Assembly (NCBI RefSeq): GCF_014873875.1
Contig: NZ_JADBEM010000001.1
Span: forward strand, 2,480,001 to 2,544,000
Length of the DNA: 64,000 nucleotides
Origin: Actinopolymorpha pittospori
GTDB taxonomy: Bacteria > Actinomycetota > Actinomycetes > Propionibacteriales > Actinopolymorphaceae
Reading direction: 5' to 3'
The notes below the pieces were generated by a model that made no database searches, was not told the origin of the DNA, and was given only the letters and a program-made list of their open reading frames with translations. Below are positions 25,772 to 34,423 of the stretch, piece by piece; positions within the stretch are counted from its first letter, which is position 1, and every line of letters starts with the position of its first letter. The translations under genes and the position numbers were made by a program.

Positions 25772-26746
25772 TTACTTGGATCCGACCGCTGCGGGGACGG
25801 GTGTTTCAGGGTAGTGCTCGGTCGTGAGGCTGGCCCAGTGGTTGGCCTCGAACTCTGCCGGCGGGATCAGTCCGATCTCGCCGTGGAGGCGTCGGTGGTT
25901 GAACCAGTCGATGTACTCGGCGACGGCGATCTCGACGTCACCGACGGACTTCCAGCCCCCGCTGGGGCGCATGGCCGGGTTGCGGATGCACTCGGCCTTG
26001 AACAGCGAGTTGAACGCCTCAGCCATCGCGTTGTCATACGAATCGCCCTTGGAACCAACCGAGGCGACGGCCTCGGCCTCGGCCAGCCGCTGGGTGTAGC
26101 GGATGGCTCGATATTGAACTCCGCGGTCTGAATGGTGGGTGAGCCCGGTGACGTCCTGCCCGGCTCGCTGCCGGGCCCACAGACCCATGTCGAGCCCATC
26201 CAGGGCCAGGTCGGTGCGCAGTGAGGTAGACACCTGCCACCCCAGGACCATGCGGGAGAACACGTCGAGCACGAACGCGGCGTAGACCCAGCCCGAGTGG
26301 GTGCGGACATAGGTCAGGTCCGCCACCCAGAGCTGGTTGGGAGCCTGGGCGAGGAACTGACGCTTGACCAGATCCTCGGGACGCTTGGTCTCGGCGCCCT
26401 CGCTCAGCGTGGTCTTGCGGGTCTTGTCCCGCCTGATCCCGGCCAGCCCCTCGGCTTTCATCAGGCGTTCGACGGTGCACCGGGCGACCAGGGTGCCCTG
26501 CCGGTTGACCTCGGCGTGGACCTTGCGGGCGCCGTAGACACCGAGGTTGTCGGTGTGGACCTGACGGATCACGGGCACCAGTTCGGCGTCTCGGATCGCT
26601 CTGGCCGAGGCCGGTCTGGTCTTGGCTGCGTAGTAGGTGCTCGGGGCAATCTTGGTCCCGCCAGAGGACAGGACTTCACAGATCGGCTCGACCCCGAACC
26701 TGTCGCGGTGGGCGTCGATGTAGTCGACCAGCACCGCTGTCGGCAC
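25772..26746 (-). CDS. IS3-family transposase OrfB, 324 aa
   Basis: Integrase-core (rve) transposase subunit with an N-terminal HTH_21 region (GVYGARKVHAEVNRQGTLVA, RCTVERLMKAEGLAGIRR). The DDE residues are in LWVADLTYVRT (Asp), GLTHHSDRGVQY (Asp) and AMAEAFNSLFKAE (Glu). It directly follows orfA with a two-base gap. OrfAB production by frameshifting is usual for the family, though no slippery run is obvious at the junction. Confidence 0.9.
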   Translation of the reverse strand: MPTAVLVDYIDAHRDRFGVEPICEVLSSGGTKIAPSTYYAAKTRPASARAIRDAELVPVIRQVHTDNLGVYGARKVHAEVNRQGTLVARCTVERLMKAEGLAGIRRDKTRKTTLSEGAETKRPEDLVKRQFLAQAPNQLWVADLTYVRTHSGWVYAAFVLDVFSRMVLGWQVSTSLRTDLALDGLDMGLWARQRAGQDVTGLTHHSDRGVQYRAIRYTQRLAEAEAVASVGSKGDSYDNAMAEAFNSLFKAECIRNPAMRPSGGWKSVGDVEIAVAEYIDWFNHRRLHGEIGLIPPAEFEANHWASLTTEHYPETPVPAAVGSK

Positions 26747-26748
26747 GC

Positions 26749-27069
26749 TTACTTGATCTTGCGGTCGAGCTCCGCGGCCGCGAAAAACGCCGACGCCGTT
26801 CGCAGGATCTCATTGGCTCGCTTCAGCTCACGGTTCTCTCGCTCCAGGTCCGCGATCCGCTTGGACTCGTCGCTGCTCGTGCCGGGCCGGACCCCGCCGT
26901 CGATCTCGGCTTGGCGCACCCATCCACGCAACGTCTCCGGATGCATCCCCAACTGCTCCGCGATCCGAGCGATCGCACCCGGCCGACTCGCCGGGTCCTT
27001 ACGCGCCTCCACCGCCATCCGGGTGGCCCGCTCACGCAGCTCGTCGCCGTACTTCCTCGGTGCCGCCAT
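26749..27069 (-). CDS. IS3-family transposase OrfA, 106 aa
   Basis: Starts MAAPRKYGDELRERATRMAV and contains an HTH (AIARIAEQLGMHPETLRGWV) and a leucine-zipper-like coiled coil (IADLERENRELKRANEILRT). It binds the element ends and dimerises with OrfB. ATG 27069 is used because the residues upstream are not conserved-looking. Confidence 0.88.
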   Translation of the reverse strand: MAAPRKYGDELRERATRMAVEARKDPASRPGAIARIAEQLGMHPETLRGWVRQAEIDGGVRPGTSSDESKRIADLERENRELKRANEILRTASAFFAAAELDRKIK

Positions 27070-27130
27070 GACTCTCATCCTCCATGGATTGAGAGCCTCC
27101 ACCAGACCCGGGGCGCTTCAGGACGTGCGC

Positions 27131-27398
27131 CTGAGATACCCCCGAACGACCCTCACCAGCTGTCAATGATCATGGCTCGCCAGCATTGATGCCCGCTCAG
27201 CGGCAGCGGGACGAAGCGGCGAACTGCGCAGAGAACCCACTCGTAATGCGCCGCTCCTGCTAACGCCCTTGCTAACACGAGGCCTGGACGATCATGGGCA
27301 GCTATCGCTCGTGCGGGCCGTTCGCACCCGGAAGTCCCGCGCAGGATGGACGATCATGGACCCGGCTGGCAGGTCGTAAGCCTGCTTGTAATCGGGTG
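27131..27398 (+). repeat. Tandem attachment-like modules, second copy (Thr CGU and Thr UGU)
   Basis: Just past IS3, a degraded pair (GTGCGCCTGAG, ATACCCCCGAAC) precedes CTCGTAATGCG (~27239). Then TGCTAAC at 27258 and 27270 (12-bp period) precedes CTTGTAATCGGGTG (27385) by 127 bases. Much of 27237-27400 is nearly identical to 17517-17680, including two GGACGATCATGG motifs. Confidence 0.55.
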
Positions 27399-27455
27399 TT
27401 GCCGAACCGACCTCTCTTGAGGTCAAGAGCGCCGCTGACGCGGCGCAACCGCCCG

Positions 27456-27472
27456 GCCGCCCTGCGGGCGGC
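27456..27472. terminator. GCCGCCCTGCGGGCGGC inverted repeat (terminator-like)
   Basis: A perfect 7-bp GC stem with TGC loop, within a ~90-bp block (from GAACCGACCTCTCTTGAGG to GGGCTCACCGGGCGG) that recurs at 22580-22690 and 48750-48835. It lies 37 bases beyond the 3' end of the next minus-strand gene. No T run follows, so terminator function is uncertain. Confidence 0.35.
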
Positions 27473-27508
27473 GCTAGCGCGCCGTCCTCGGGCTCACCGG
27501 GCGGAGAC

Positions 27509-27940
27509 TCACTCGGCACGCCGCTCGCCATGTTCGGCCGAATAGAGCACCTGGCCGGTCGTCGCATCCACGATGACGGTATCGGTGAACAGTGTCCGGC
27601 GGTGTATCTCCTGGTCCCGCTCCCGTGACTTGCGCGGGCCGCGGATCACGCCGGGCACGTCCCGCCAGGTCAGCGCCCAGACGAGTCGATCCGTGAGTTC
27701 GTAGCCGCCGCTGGTCGTGGGGTGGTCCTCGTCGGCAAGGACACCGCCGTTCGCGATCATCAGCTCGGTCTCGGGCTGACCAGGGCTATCCCAGACGCCC
27801 TGCGCCTGCGCGATCGCCTGTTCCGCGGAGACCTGCGGCAGGGTTCCGGCCGGTGCGGGCACGACCACCAGGCGCCCGCTGTCGTAGCGGCGACAGCCAG
27901 CCGGCGAGGACGCAGGCTCCCCCCGTTCCGGCCGATCCAT
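27509..27940 (-). CDS. Hypothetical protein with PepSY-like pattern, 143 aa
   Basis: Begins MDRPERGEPASSPAGCRRYD and has LPQVSAEQAIAQAQGVWDSP, YELTDRLVWALTWRDVPGVI and VIVDATTGQVLYSAEHGE. The last two are like the end of PepSY-type domains, where an AEQAI helix precedes strands ending in DA.TG.vl. No signal peptide is visible. Its 3' end is ~115 bases from a Thr(UGU) core. Function unknown. Confidence 0.55.
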   Translation of the reverse strand: MDRPERGEPASSPAGCRRYDSGRLVVVPAPAGTLPQVSAEQAIAQAQGVWDSPGQPETELMIANGGVLADEDHPTTSGGYELTDRLVWALTWRDVPGVIRGPRKSRERDQEIHRRTLFTDTVIVDATTGQVLYSAEHGERRAE

Positions 27941-28021
27941 GACTCAAGTGTGCGCCGAGCCCCGCCCACCCGATGGGTCAAACCCAGGTGGGCGCGGGCT
28001 GAGGCCACCCACGAACGTCTC

Positions 28022-28166
28022 GGCCCCGCCCTCCTCGCAGGCCAGTCTCCGGCCTCCGCTGCGCGCGTCAAGAGCGCCTTCGGCGTCACACGTGATCGGC
28101 TCCGCCGACTCCTGACCCGCTCCGCTACGACCTTCAATCTTGCTGGTTGCGAGGACGACGGGGAAG
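28022..28166 (+). repeat. ~145-bp dispersed repeat, copy 2
   Basis: Runs from CCCGCCCTCCTCGC through GTCTCCGGCCTCC and GATCGGCTCCGCCGA to CCTTCAATCTTGCTGGTTGC, GAGGACGACGGG. Homologous stretches lie at 22737-22875 and 58553-58697 in the same orientation. No gene is supported between 27941 and 28434 apart from this repeat. Confidence 0.6.
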
Positions 28167-28434
28167 TTTGGTTGGCTACCAGGCACGACGACGGCCAGGT
28201 CGCCACGCCAGCAGCCGTGCGCGGTGCCGGGTGCGCTGCAGCGGCGTGCCATTAGGCCAAGCCGCAAGCGGTCGACGAGCGAGCCCGGCGGCCCTGCACA
28301 GAACACGGGTGCGGACAAGCTGTCCGACCGACGGAGAGAGAAGCCCTCCGGAGCGAATCTAGACGGCGCGAGTGGCGTGGCCCACACTATGGCGAGCTGG
28401 ACTTGTCTGTGATGCCGTTCGAGAGGGGACTCGC

Positions 28435-28761
28435 GTGTCGCACATGGACGGGCTACCGGTAGCGGGCTCGCTGTCACCGGAACAGATCGCCGAGCTCAAC
28501 AACCGTGCTCTAGATGCCGATGCTGTCAGTGGACTGCCGGTGGATGGCCCGTTCGATCCTGATCAGATCGTTGAACTCGCACGGACAGACGTCCGTGCCT
28601 TTCGCGACACGATATTGCGGGCGCCAGTCGATGGGCCGTTTAGCCCGAGCGAGATACTCCGGCTGTCCCGGCTGGAAATCGACTCGCTACGGCAAGTTCG
28701 TAACGACTCCGACGGTCCGATGAGTCCCGATGCCTTCGTCCGGGCGGCCGAAGCACGCTAG
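28435..28761 (+). CDS. Small protein made of four internal repeats, 108 aa
   Basis: GTG 28435 follows GAGAGGGGA. The product is built from about four units of ~30 residues: LPVAGSLSPEQIAEL, LPVDGPFDPDQIVEL, APVDGPFSPSEILRL and a final DGPMSPDAFVRA. Each is a PVDGPxSPxxI motif leading into a helix. No signal peptide, membrane segment or family is recognised. Its stop lies 21 bases before an att-like repeat pair. Confidence 0.6.
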   Translation: MSHMDGLPVAGSLSPEQIAELNNRALDADAVSGLPVDGPFDPDQIVELARTDVRAFRDTILRAPVDGPFSPSEILRLSRLEIDSLRQVRNDSDGPMSPDAFVRAAEAR

Positions 28762-28782
28762 ACACCCTACCGGCCGACGCAT

Positions 28783-28898
28783 CGTGCAACCCGCGTGCAA
28801 TTAGACAAGGCACGTGCCGGTCACGAGCGGTCTCTTAGAGGTAACCATCAGGCGGACACGAGCCCCCACCAGGCACGCCCGCCAGCCTTCCAAGCTGG
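28783..28898 (+). repeat. Attachment-like module with tRNA-Gly(UCC) anticodon arm, copy 2
   Basis: CGTGCAA at 28783 and 28794 (11-bp period), then GGTCACGAGCGGTCTCTTAG, then CCAGCCTTCCAAGCTGG with loop CTTCCAA (28887-28893). That is a perfect tRNA-Gly(UCC) anticodon stem-loop, 104 bases from the first repeat. Homologous to 16909-17026 and 59561-59672. Confidence 0.65.
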
Positions 28899-29019
28899 TC
28901 GTCTTGGGCGCCTCCGACTCGCGAGTCCCTGTTTTGTCCCTGATCCGACTTGGTTGTCCGGGTCCTGACTGGCCGCCGCGGCTAGCTTCGTCATCAGGCA
29001 GGAGTTCGGTAGGGATACC

Positions 29020-29240
29020 TTGGACTACAAGACCAAACCGTTGGCGCGCGGATACATCGGCACGGCCTATGAGGACGCGACACGTACGGTGGTTGTCGTC
29101 GTCGACCCGGAGCTGGTCGATGTCCAGACGTTGACCGACCACCTGACCGCGGCAGCCGCTGGGGGCGACGTCTCAGTGCGCGTGGAGCCGGGGGACGCCG
29201 AGATACGCAAACTCGCCCGCGTCGACCCGCTCATCCTCTC
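29020..29240 (+). pseudogene. Fragment of an unknown (possibly secreted-protease pro-domain) protein
   Basis: Open frame from TTG 29020: LDYKTKPLARGYIGTAYEDA, TRTVVVVVDPELVDVQTLTD, VSVRVEPGDAEIRKLARVDP. The beta-strand pattern recalls the N-terminal extension of trypsin-like actinomycete proteases, but that is weak. Coding similarity stops near 29240 where the solute-binding gene ends on the opposite strand, so the 3' part is lost. Confidence 0.35.
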
Positions 29241-29254
29241 AGTTCGGCGTACGC

Positions 29255-30931
29255 TCAGGCGTCGAGGGCTGGGAGGACCTTCTGCTCGTACCAGTCGCGG
29301 AAAGCCTCCTCGTAGAACGTCGGCGAGTGGGTCCGCCAGAACCTCTCGTGTGCCTCGTAGTACTTCCGGGCGTCCGTGACGAACTCCTCGTCCGGAACGC
29401 TCGACGTGAAGCCGACCGTTTGGCTGTTACGGACCTCCTCGGTACGCCGCAGGTCACCGGCGGCATCGGCCCGGCCGGGCTCGAAAAACCACTTCGAGAA
29501 CGCGTCGTCGATGGCCTCGGACGTCGGTCCGGTCTGGTCCTCGGCGGGGATGTACCACGCGGTGACGGGGATGAGGGGATGCGCGGTCGCCGCCCGGATG
29601 GTATCCATGAACTCCTTGCCCCACGCCTCGTCCGGCGAACCCGGCATGTTCTCGAGCGAATCCCTGAGTACCGGCGTGATGTTGGCGGAGCTGTAGACCT
29701 GCTTGAGGTCATTGGTCTTGTCGTACAGAAAGTTCGTCTGGCTGACGAAGCCCTCCCCGACCATGAACAGATAGAGGTCGAAGGCCGCAGCGAGCTCGTC
29801 GTCGTCCAGATCTGGACTGAACGACACCGAGTCGATCTGCCCCTGCGACACCCCGGAGGCGCCGTAACCGTTACGCCCCATCGGGAGCGGCATCCAGCCG
29901 ACCACTTCTTCCAGCGGCTTCTCGAGGTTTTTCGCCAACGTCATGTGGGTGGTGTCGGATGTGGGCGAGGAGGTGTAGTAGACGACGTTGTTGAGGTGCA
30001 TGCAGGCCTCACCGCGGATGAAGGCGTTCCAGATCTCGCCGTCGCCGAACGCAATGTCGGCCAGCACCGACTTGTCGTCGAACCGCATCGCCCGCATCTC
30101 GCCGATGATCTGCGCCCAGTAGTCGACGTTGGCCGCGTAGTCCCAACGCCAGTTCCAGGAAGTGTCAGGCGCCGGAAGCGTGGTGAGCAGGCCGAATCCT
30201 TCGGCTGAGACAATGTTTTCCAGCCCCCAATCCTGCAGCGCAATCCCCTTGCGCTTGCCCTCGGTCATCCCGGCGGCGAGCTCCCGGACATCGGCCCAGG
30301 TCCAGTCAGGCGTGGGTAGCTTGAGGCCGAGTTCCTCGATGAGGTCGCGGCGGTAGTGGATCCCGTCTCCTACGTTGTAGGAGGACGGCCCGGCGTAGTA
30401 GCTGCCGTTGACGGTCCAGGTCTGCTCCCAGAGCGGCTTGGCATAGTCGGCCAACCGTCCGATGAGCTTGCTGTCTTTGACCAGCTCGGTGACGTCGGCC
30501 GCGAGTCCCTGCAGGAACGCCGAGCGGATGCCGGCGTCGCCCCAGCCACCGATCACGTTGCTGACGAACGCCGCGGGCGCCGTGCCACCAGCGAGGGCGG
30601 TGGTCATCGTCTCCTGGTCCCAGATGTCAACCGCGACCCTCTTGAGCGAGACGCCCGGATTCTTGTCGAGCCAGGCCTGCAGTGCCTGGGCGTACGCCTC
30701 GTCTCCGACGGACGCCTTCCGCTCTTCCTTGGTCGGCATTGGTCCGTACGGCCCCTCGGTGCTCACCGACAGGGTCACGTCGGAGGAGCCCCCGAGACCG
30801 CCGCTACAGGAGCTCGCGAAGACGCCGGCGCCCAGTGCCGCGCCAAGGGCACCCGCCGCCTTCAGGAACTCCCGCCGAGACGTGCACTCCGACAAGCCGT
30901 TCACCACTCCCCGTGAACCTCGCCCGCGCAT
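29255..30931 (-). CDS. Extracellular solute-binding lipoprotein (ABC sugar type), 558 aa
   Basis: The N-terminus carries a twin-arginine motif (SRREFL), a hydrophobic stretch and a lipobox (FASSC), so it is exported by Tat and anchored as a lipoprotein. The mature part is family-1 solute-binding: KNPGVSLKRVAVDIWDQETM, GIHYRRDLIEELGLKLP, TPDWTWADVRELAAGM and the later ASGVSQGQIDSVSFSP. Family members deliver sugars or oligosaccharides to ABC permeases, but no permease or ATPase gene is nearby, so the partner must lie elsewhere. At 558 aa it is longer than typical (~430). Confidence 0.85.
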   Translation of the reverse strand: MRGRGSRGVVNGLSECTSRREFLKAAGALGAALGAGVFASSCSGGLGGSSDVTLSVSTEGPYGPMPTKEERKASVGDEAYAQALQAWLDKNPGVSLKRVAVDIWDQETMTTALAGGTAPAAFVSNVIGGWGDAGIRSAFLQGLAADVTELVKDSKLIGRLADYAKPLWEQTWTVNGSYYAGPSSYNVGDGIHYRRDLIEELGLKLPTPDWTWADVRELAAGMTEGKRKGIALQDWGLENIVSAEGFGLLTTLPAPDTSWNWRWDYAANVDYWAQIIGEMRAMRFDDKSVLADIAFGDGEIWNAFIRGEACMHLNNVVYYTSSPTSDTTHMTLAKNLEKPLEEVVGWMPLPMGRNGYGASGVSQGQIDSVSFSPDLDDDELAAAFDLYLFMVGEGFVSQTNFLYDKTNDLKQVYSSANITPVLRDSLENMPGSPDEAWGKEFMDTIRAATAHPLIPVTAWYIPAEDQTGPTSEAIDDAFSKWFFEPGRADAAGDLRRTEEVRNSQTVGFTSSVPDEEFVTDARKYYEAHERFWRTHSPTFYEEAFRDWYEQKVLPALDA

Positions 30932-31133
30932 CGCTTCACCTACCCGACCTCTTCAGTGAAGGGCTGTTCGGTGCCTCCGCCAGCCCCGTGGCACTCTGGC
31001 CGACTGCTCTGAAACGCACGCCACCGATGCAGCGGATCGTACCAGTTGGACCAACCTGATTCCAGACCGCGAAGGTCACGCCTGGACAGGCGTCCGGAGC
31101 CGGCACGACGGGCCTGCACGACGCTGGACGAGG

Positions 31134-31344
31134 CGACACAACCGGCGCCTCCTACCTGTGCCGCGCACCTCGCCGACGCGGCCGCGTCACCCTCACCCTC
31201 CACCGGATCTCCACCCCCGCCGGGCACACCGCCATCCGCGTCATCCCTCTCGGGGGGGCAGCGGTTGGGGTAGTGGCGGCCGGAGACCTGGCGTTTGCGG
31301 CGGCCCTGGTGCTCTACCTCCGCGATCATCCAGCGCGGAGGTGA
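31134..31344 (+). pseudogene. C-terminal coding remnant with membrane-like segment
   Basis: A frame ending at TGA 31342-31344 reads TTGASYLCRAPRRRGRVTLT, LHRISTPAGHTAIRVIPLGG, AAVGVVAAGDLAFAAALVLY. A hydrophobic helix is near the end. There is no start codon or recognisable family. The rest of 30932-31515 holds nothing else I can support. Confidence 0.3.
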
Positions 31345-31515
31345 CGAAAGTAGAGCGCCCTGGCGCCGTGTCTTCCTGACGTCCTGGCGCTATAGCCCAC
31401 GCAAGTAGAGGCCGGGACACGCCCTGACATAGGAGTTCCCGGCCTCTTCGGTCGATGGGTTTCCTGTTGTCAACGACGGCTGAAGTTTGACCCCCTGGCG
31501 TCGCGCGGGTTCTTA

Positions 31516-32403
31516 AAGGTTGTCCCGTAATCGGCGTGTCAGGCCATGTGGCCGGTCTTCAGCCTCGATCATGTCGTGGTGCAGGTGATCAGTGCCGCCT
31601 CCGATGGCTGGATCCGACCGTTTACGGGGTTGTCGGTGCGGGAGTTCCGCAAGCTGGTGGGCATCGTGCGGGCTCGTGGCGCCGAGCAGAGGGGAGCGGG
31701 CCGCCGGTGGGGTCTGGGACTTGAGGACCGGGTGTTGCTGGTCGCGGTGTACTACCGCACGAACCTGACGTTGCGGCAGGTGGCGTTGCTGTTCGGGATC
31801 TCCAAGTCCGCGGCAGGCCGGGTCGTCGACCATCTCGCCCCCTATCTGGTGCTCTCATCAGTGCGGCGCCGCCGGGGGCCGGAGCAGGTGCTGATCGTGG
31901 ACGGCACCCTGGTCCCCACCCATGACCGCAGCATCGCGGCGTCGTCGAAGAACTACCGGTACTCCACCAACCTGCAGGTCGTCATCGACGCCGACACCCG
32001 CCTGACGGTCGCGGTCGGCAAACCGGTGCCGGGCAACCGCAACGACTGCCGCGCCTTCGCCGACTCCGGCGCCGATGCGGCCTGCGCGCAGATGGCGGTG
32101 ATGGGCGATGGCGGCTACCAAGGCACCCGGGTCATCACACCGTTCCGCAAACCAGCCGGCGCCACGTTGCCGGAATGGAAAGAACAGATCAACACCCGCC
32201 ACCGCCGCATCCGCGCCCGAGCCGAACACGCCCTGGCCGGCATGAAGAACTACAACATCCTGCGCAACTGCCGACGCAAACGCCAAGGCGTCTACTACGC
32301 GGCCAGCGGCATCGCCCTCATGCGCAACCTCACCCTCACCACCGACTGAACCACCAACCCAGACAGGCTCAACGCCCCCAAAGATCAATTACGGGACAAC
32401 CTT
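31516..32403 (+). mobile_element. IS5-family insertion sequence, copy 2 (888 bp)
   Basis: Same ends (AAGGTTGTCCC and GGGACAACCTT) and length as copy 1 but opposite orientation. TA direct repeats lie at 31514-31515 and 32404-32405. The surrounding sequence TTCTTA/TTAAGC shows no disrupted gene. Confidence 0.9.
31546..32349 (+). CDS. IS5-family transposase, copy 2, 267 aa
   Basis: Differs from the transposase at 15409 at a handful of residues (for example ISKSAAGRVV for ISKSATGRVV, and LVLSSVRRRRG for LVLCPVRRRRG). All DDE motifs (VDGTLVPTHDR, MGDGGYQGTR, RARAEHALAGMK) are intact, so it is probably functional. Confidence 0.9.
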   Translation: MWPVFSLDHVVVQVISAASDGWIRPFTGLSVREFRKLVGIVRARGAEQRGAGRRWGLGLEDRVLLVAVYYRTNLTLRQVALLFGISKSAAGRVVDHLAPYLVLSSVRRRRGPEQVLIVDGTLVPTHDRSIAASSKNYRYSTNLQVVIDADTRLTVAVGKPVPGNRNDCRAFADSGADAACAQMAVMGDGGYQGTRVITPFRKPAGATLPEWKEQINTRHRRIRARAEHALAGMKNYNILRNCRRKRQGVYYAASGIALMRNLTLTTD

Positions 32404-32503
32404 TAAGCTGCAACGTGACGGCCATGCACGAAGCCTTCCAGACAGCCAAGACAGGTTGGCGACTCTGCCGGCTGGCCGACAAGAACAATCATCCGGGCGA
32501 CGA

Positions 32504-32660
32504 TGCCCCTGACGTGCCCCCGAATGTCCCTCACCAGCCGTCGATGATCAACGCCCGCATCGATCCACGCTCGGCGGCAGCGGGGACGAGGCGGCGACCG
32601 GAGCACGAGAACCCGCTCCTAATGCGTCCCTCGTTGCTAACGCGATTGCTAACAGAAGAG
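32504..32660 (+). repeat. Attachment-like module with Arg(CCU)-type core plus TGCTAAC pair
   Basis: TGCCCC at 32504 and 32515 (11-bp period) precedes CTCCTAATGCG (32616), the anticodon-loop sequence expected for tRNA-Arg(CCU), by 112 bases. TGCTAAC then occurs at 32635 and 32647 (12-bp period), followed by GGACGATCATGG but no second core. Sequence between the pair and the core matches 51839-51951. Confidence 0.5.
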
Positions 32661-32873
32661 CTGGACGATCATGGACGGCGGGGGACCGAACTGCAATGAA
32701 CTGAGCCTGCGCCGAGTCGCCATTGGACCCCCATGGATGGCCCGCCCCGGATTTTGGGTCTGAGGACGTTCGTCTGCGCCCCTGCAACTCATGGATGTTA
32801 GCCGCGTGGAGGTCGTGACGCTCACCAGCGTCGATTCCGGAGCCAGTGTACCGGGCATGCTTCGACGCACTGG

Positions 32874-33575
32874 TCAGGCACCGGGTGAGTTGATCGGCTT
32901 GAGTGATGCCTGGATCTGATCGGCGCGTGCCTCTGCCTCGGCCGCGGAGTGTGAGGCAACGGCGATCGCCACACCGGCGTCACCTACATCAACCACGAGC
33001 ATCACCTCGTGAGCCTCAACGTTGACAGTCTTGATCGTAACCGTGTATGGCACGCGGGTAACCTCTCCAGCAGGGCTGGACACGTGCTCGAATTCTCCGA
33101 TGCTGCCGCCAAGAGTAGCGAGCTGCAGCTTGAGCTGGTCGTCGTTGAAGTTCCCCGGCATCCCAACACTGTTGACGTTGTCCAAGAACCCCTCAACGGC
33201 CCCCTGGTCGGTGACCGAGAAAGTTTGGAGAGACGAACCCACGGTCTTCAAGAACTGCTCAGGTGTAGTGCCCATCCGGCCAGCGATCTCCTTGACCACA
33301 GGGTTGGAGGAGTCCACCACGTTCTTGAGATTGAGCGTCGTCCAGCCCTTCGGAAGCTCGAAGGAGATTCCGTACTTCTCGACCTTGATCACCTGGGCGT
33401 CTGGGCTGCTCGGACCGCCTTCCACCGGCTCGACTGATGCCGATGCCGATGCCGTGGGGGCTGGCTGGTGAGCGTCGGGACGGGCGGCGTCGCTGCCGCA
33501 ACCGGTCAGTGTGAGTCCGGTGATGAACAACAGCGACAACGTGCACAGCGCGCCCGAGAACCGGCCAATGGTCAT
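32874..33575 (-). CDS. Secreted lipoprotein of unknown function, 233 aa
   Basis: N-terminal signal peptide MTIGRFSGALCTLSLLFITG with lipobox LTGC, then a Ser/Ala/Pro linker (APTASASASVEPVEGGPSSP) and a globular domain (VEKYGISFELPKGWTTLNLK, VTRVPYTVTIKTVNVEAHEV, VVDVGDAGVAIAVASHS). The pattern GISFELPKGW is common at the start of small beta domains of Gram-positive lipoproteins (LpqN/PsbP-like). It acts outside the membrane; its role is not known. Confidence 0.75.
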   Translation of the reverse strand: MTIGRFSGALCTLSLLFITGLTLTGCGSDAARPDAHQPAPTASASASVEPVEGGPSSPDAQVIKVEKYGISFELPKGWTTLNLKNVVDSSNPVVKEIAGRMGTTPEQFLKTVGSSLQTFSVTDQGAVEGFLDNVNSVGMPGNFNDDQLKLQLATLGGSIGEFEHVSSPAGEVTRVPYTVTIKTVNVEAHEVMLVVDVGDAGVAIAVASHSAAEAEARADQIQASLKPINSPGA

Positions 33576-34423
33576 TGCGGAGACTATAGGCCCGGGGCTC
33601 CGGACGGGTCCGCGTGGTCATGTTCGTCTCTGCTTGGTCCGTCGCCGCCGCAAGACCCGGGGCCATGCGCCGCGTCGGTGGCGCACGTCGGCGGTCGCCG
33701 GCTTCTGTGGCACAGGACGTGTGTGACAGTCGGCGCCTGCCTGTCTGAATGTCACCTGTCACTCTGTCGCTCGACCTGCTCTGATCTACGGAAACGTGAG
33801 CGATAGGGGTGTGACCGTGAGCAGGCAGAGCACTACCCGCCTGGTCGGCCACATCTCCGCAACGAACGAGATGCCGTCAACACCGACTGTCGCGAGCGCG
33901 CTCTGCACTCGCTGCGTCACGCCTGGCCTGCATGTGCTCGACGTAGAGAGCTCGCTCTGGGGGAGGGAACCGCGGCGGCAGAGGCAGGCTCCACCCGCCG
34001 CCGCGGTCGATCCGTCTCGCCAGGTGGCCGCCCGGGGCAGCGAGACTCTGCGCGTTGCCCGCCCGCAAAAGCCTCAGCAACGGTTCCCACGTCGCGAACT
34101 CATGGAGCAATGGCACAGCGCCTCCAGCAATTCGGGAACCTGCTGAGGGTGGGTATCACGGTCGGCTCGCCGGACGGTACCTCGGGTGAGGTCCGGCGGC
34201 TGGCGAGCAAGTCAGGCGTCCAGCCGGGGTTGCCCTGTTGGGCGAGGCGTGGTCTACAAGCGGTCCGTGCACCTCCCCCTCCTCATGTCAGACGCGGATT
34301 CGGGCACTCGAGTCGTGTCCAGACTCGGACACCGAGACGCCGCGTAACCAAATCAGCTCGGGCGCCGTTACTCCACCCGGGCCTTCTCCGGTTCGCGTGC
34401 CTTCGGTTGGGGTGGGGAGTCGT
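33576..34423. other. Stretch without a supported gene
   Basis: Frames here lack codon bias, start sites and recognisable motifs, and a frame running into the next gene from 34238 is an upstream extension. A weak minus-strand frame (33877-34116) is Arg/Pro-rich and looks like a shadow. The region may hold promoters for the divergent lipoprotein and the large secreted protein. Confidence 0.4.

Larger units (their letters stand above)
25742..27120 (-). mobile_element. IS3-family insertion sequence (1379 bp)
   Basis: Terminal inverted repeats begin TGAAGCGCCCCGGGT at both ends. GGA direct repeats flank the element (25739-25741 and 27121-27123). It contains the usual orfA and orfB on the minus strand, both intact. 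The right end sits next to a degraded att-like repeat pair. Confidence 0.9.

Noticed and set aside
34238..34423. Upstream extension of the large secreted protein (62 codons)
   Set aside because: Residues before MSAWVRRARSARF lack coding character, and the ATG at 34424 has a ribosome-binding site followed by a signal peptide.
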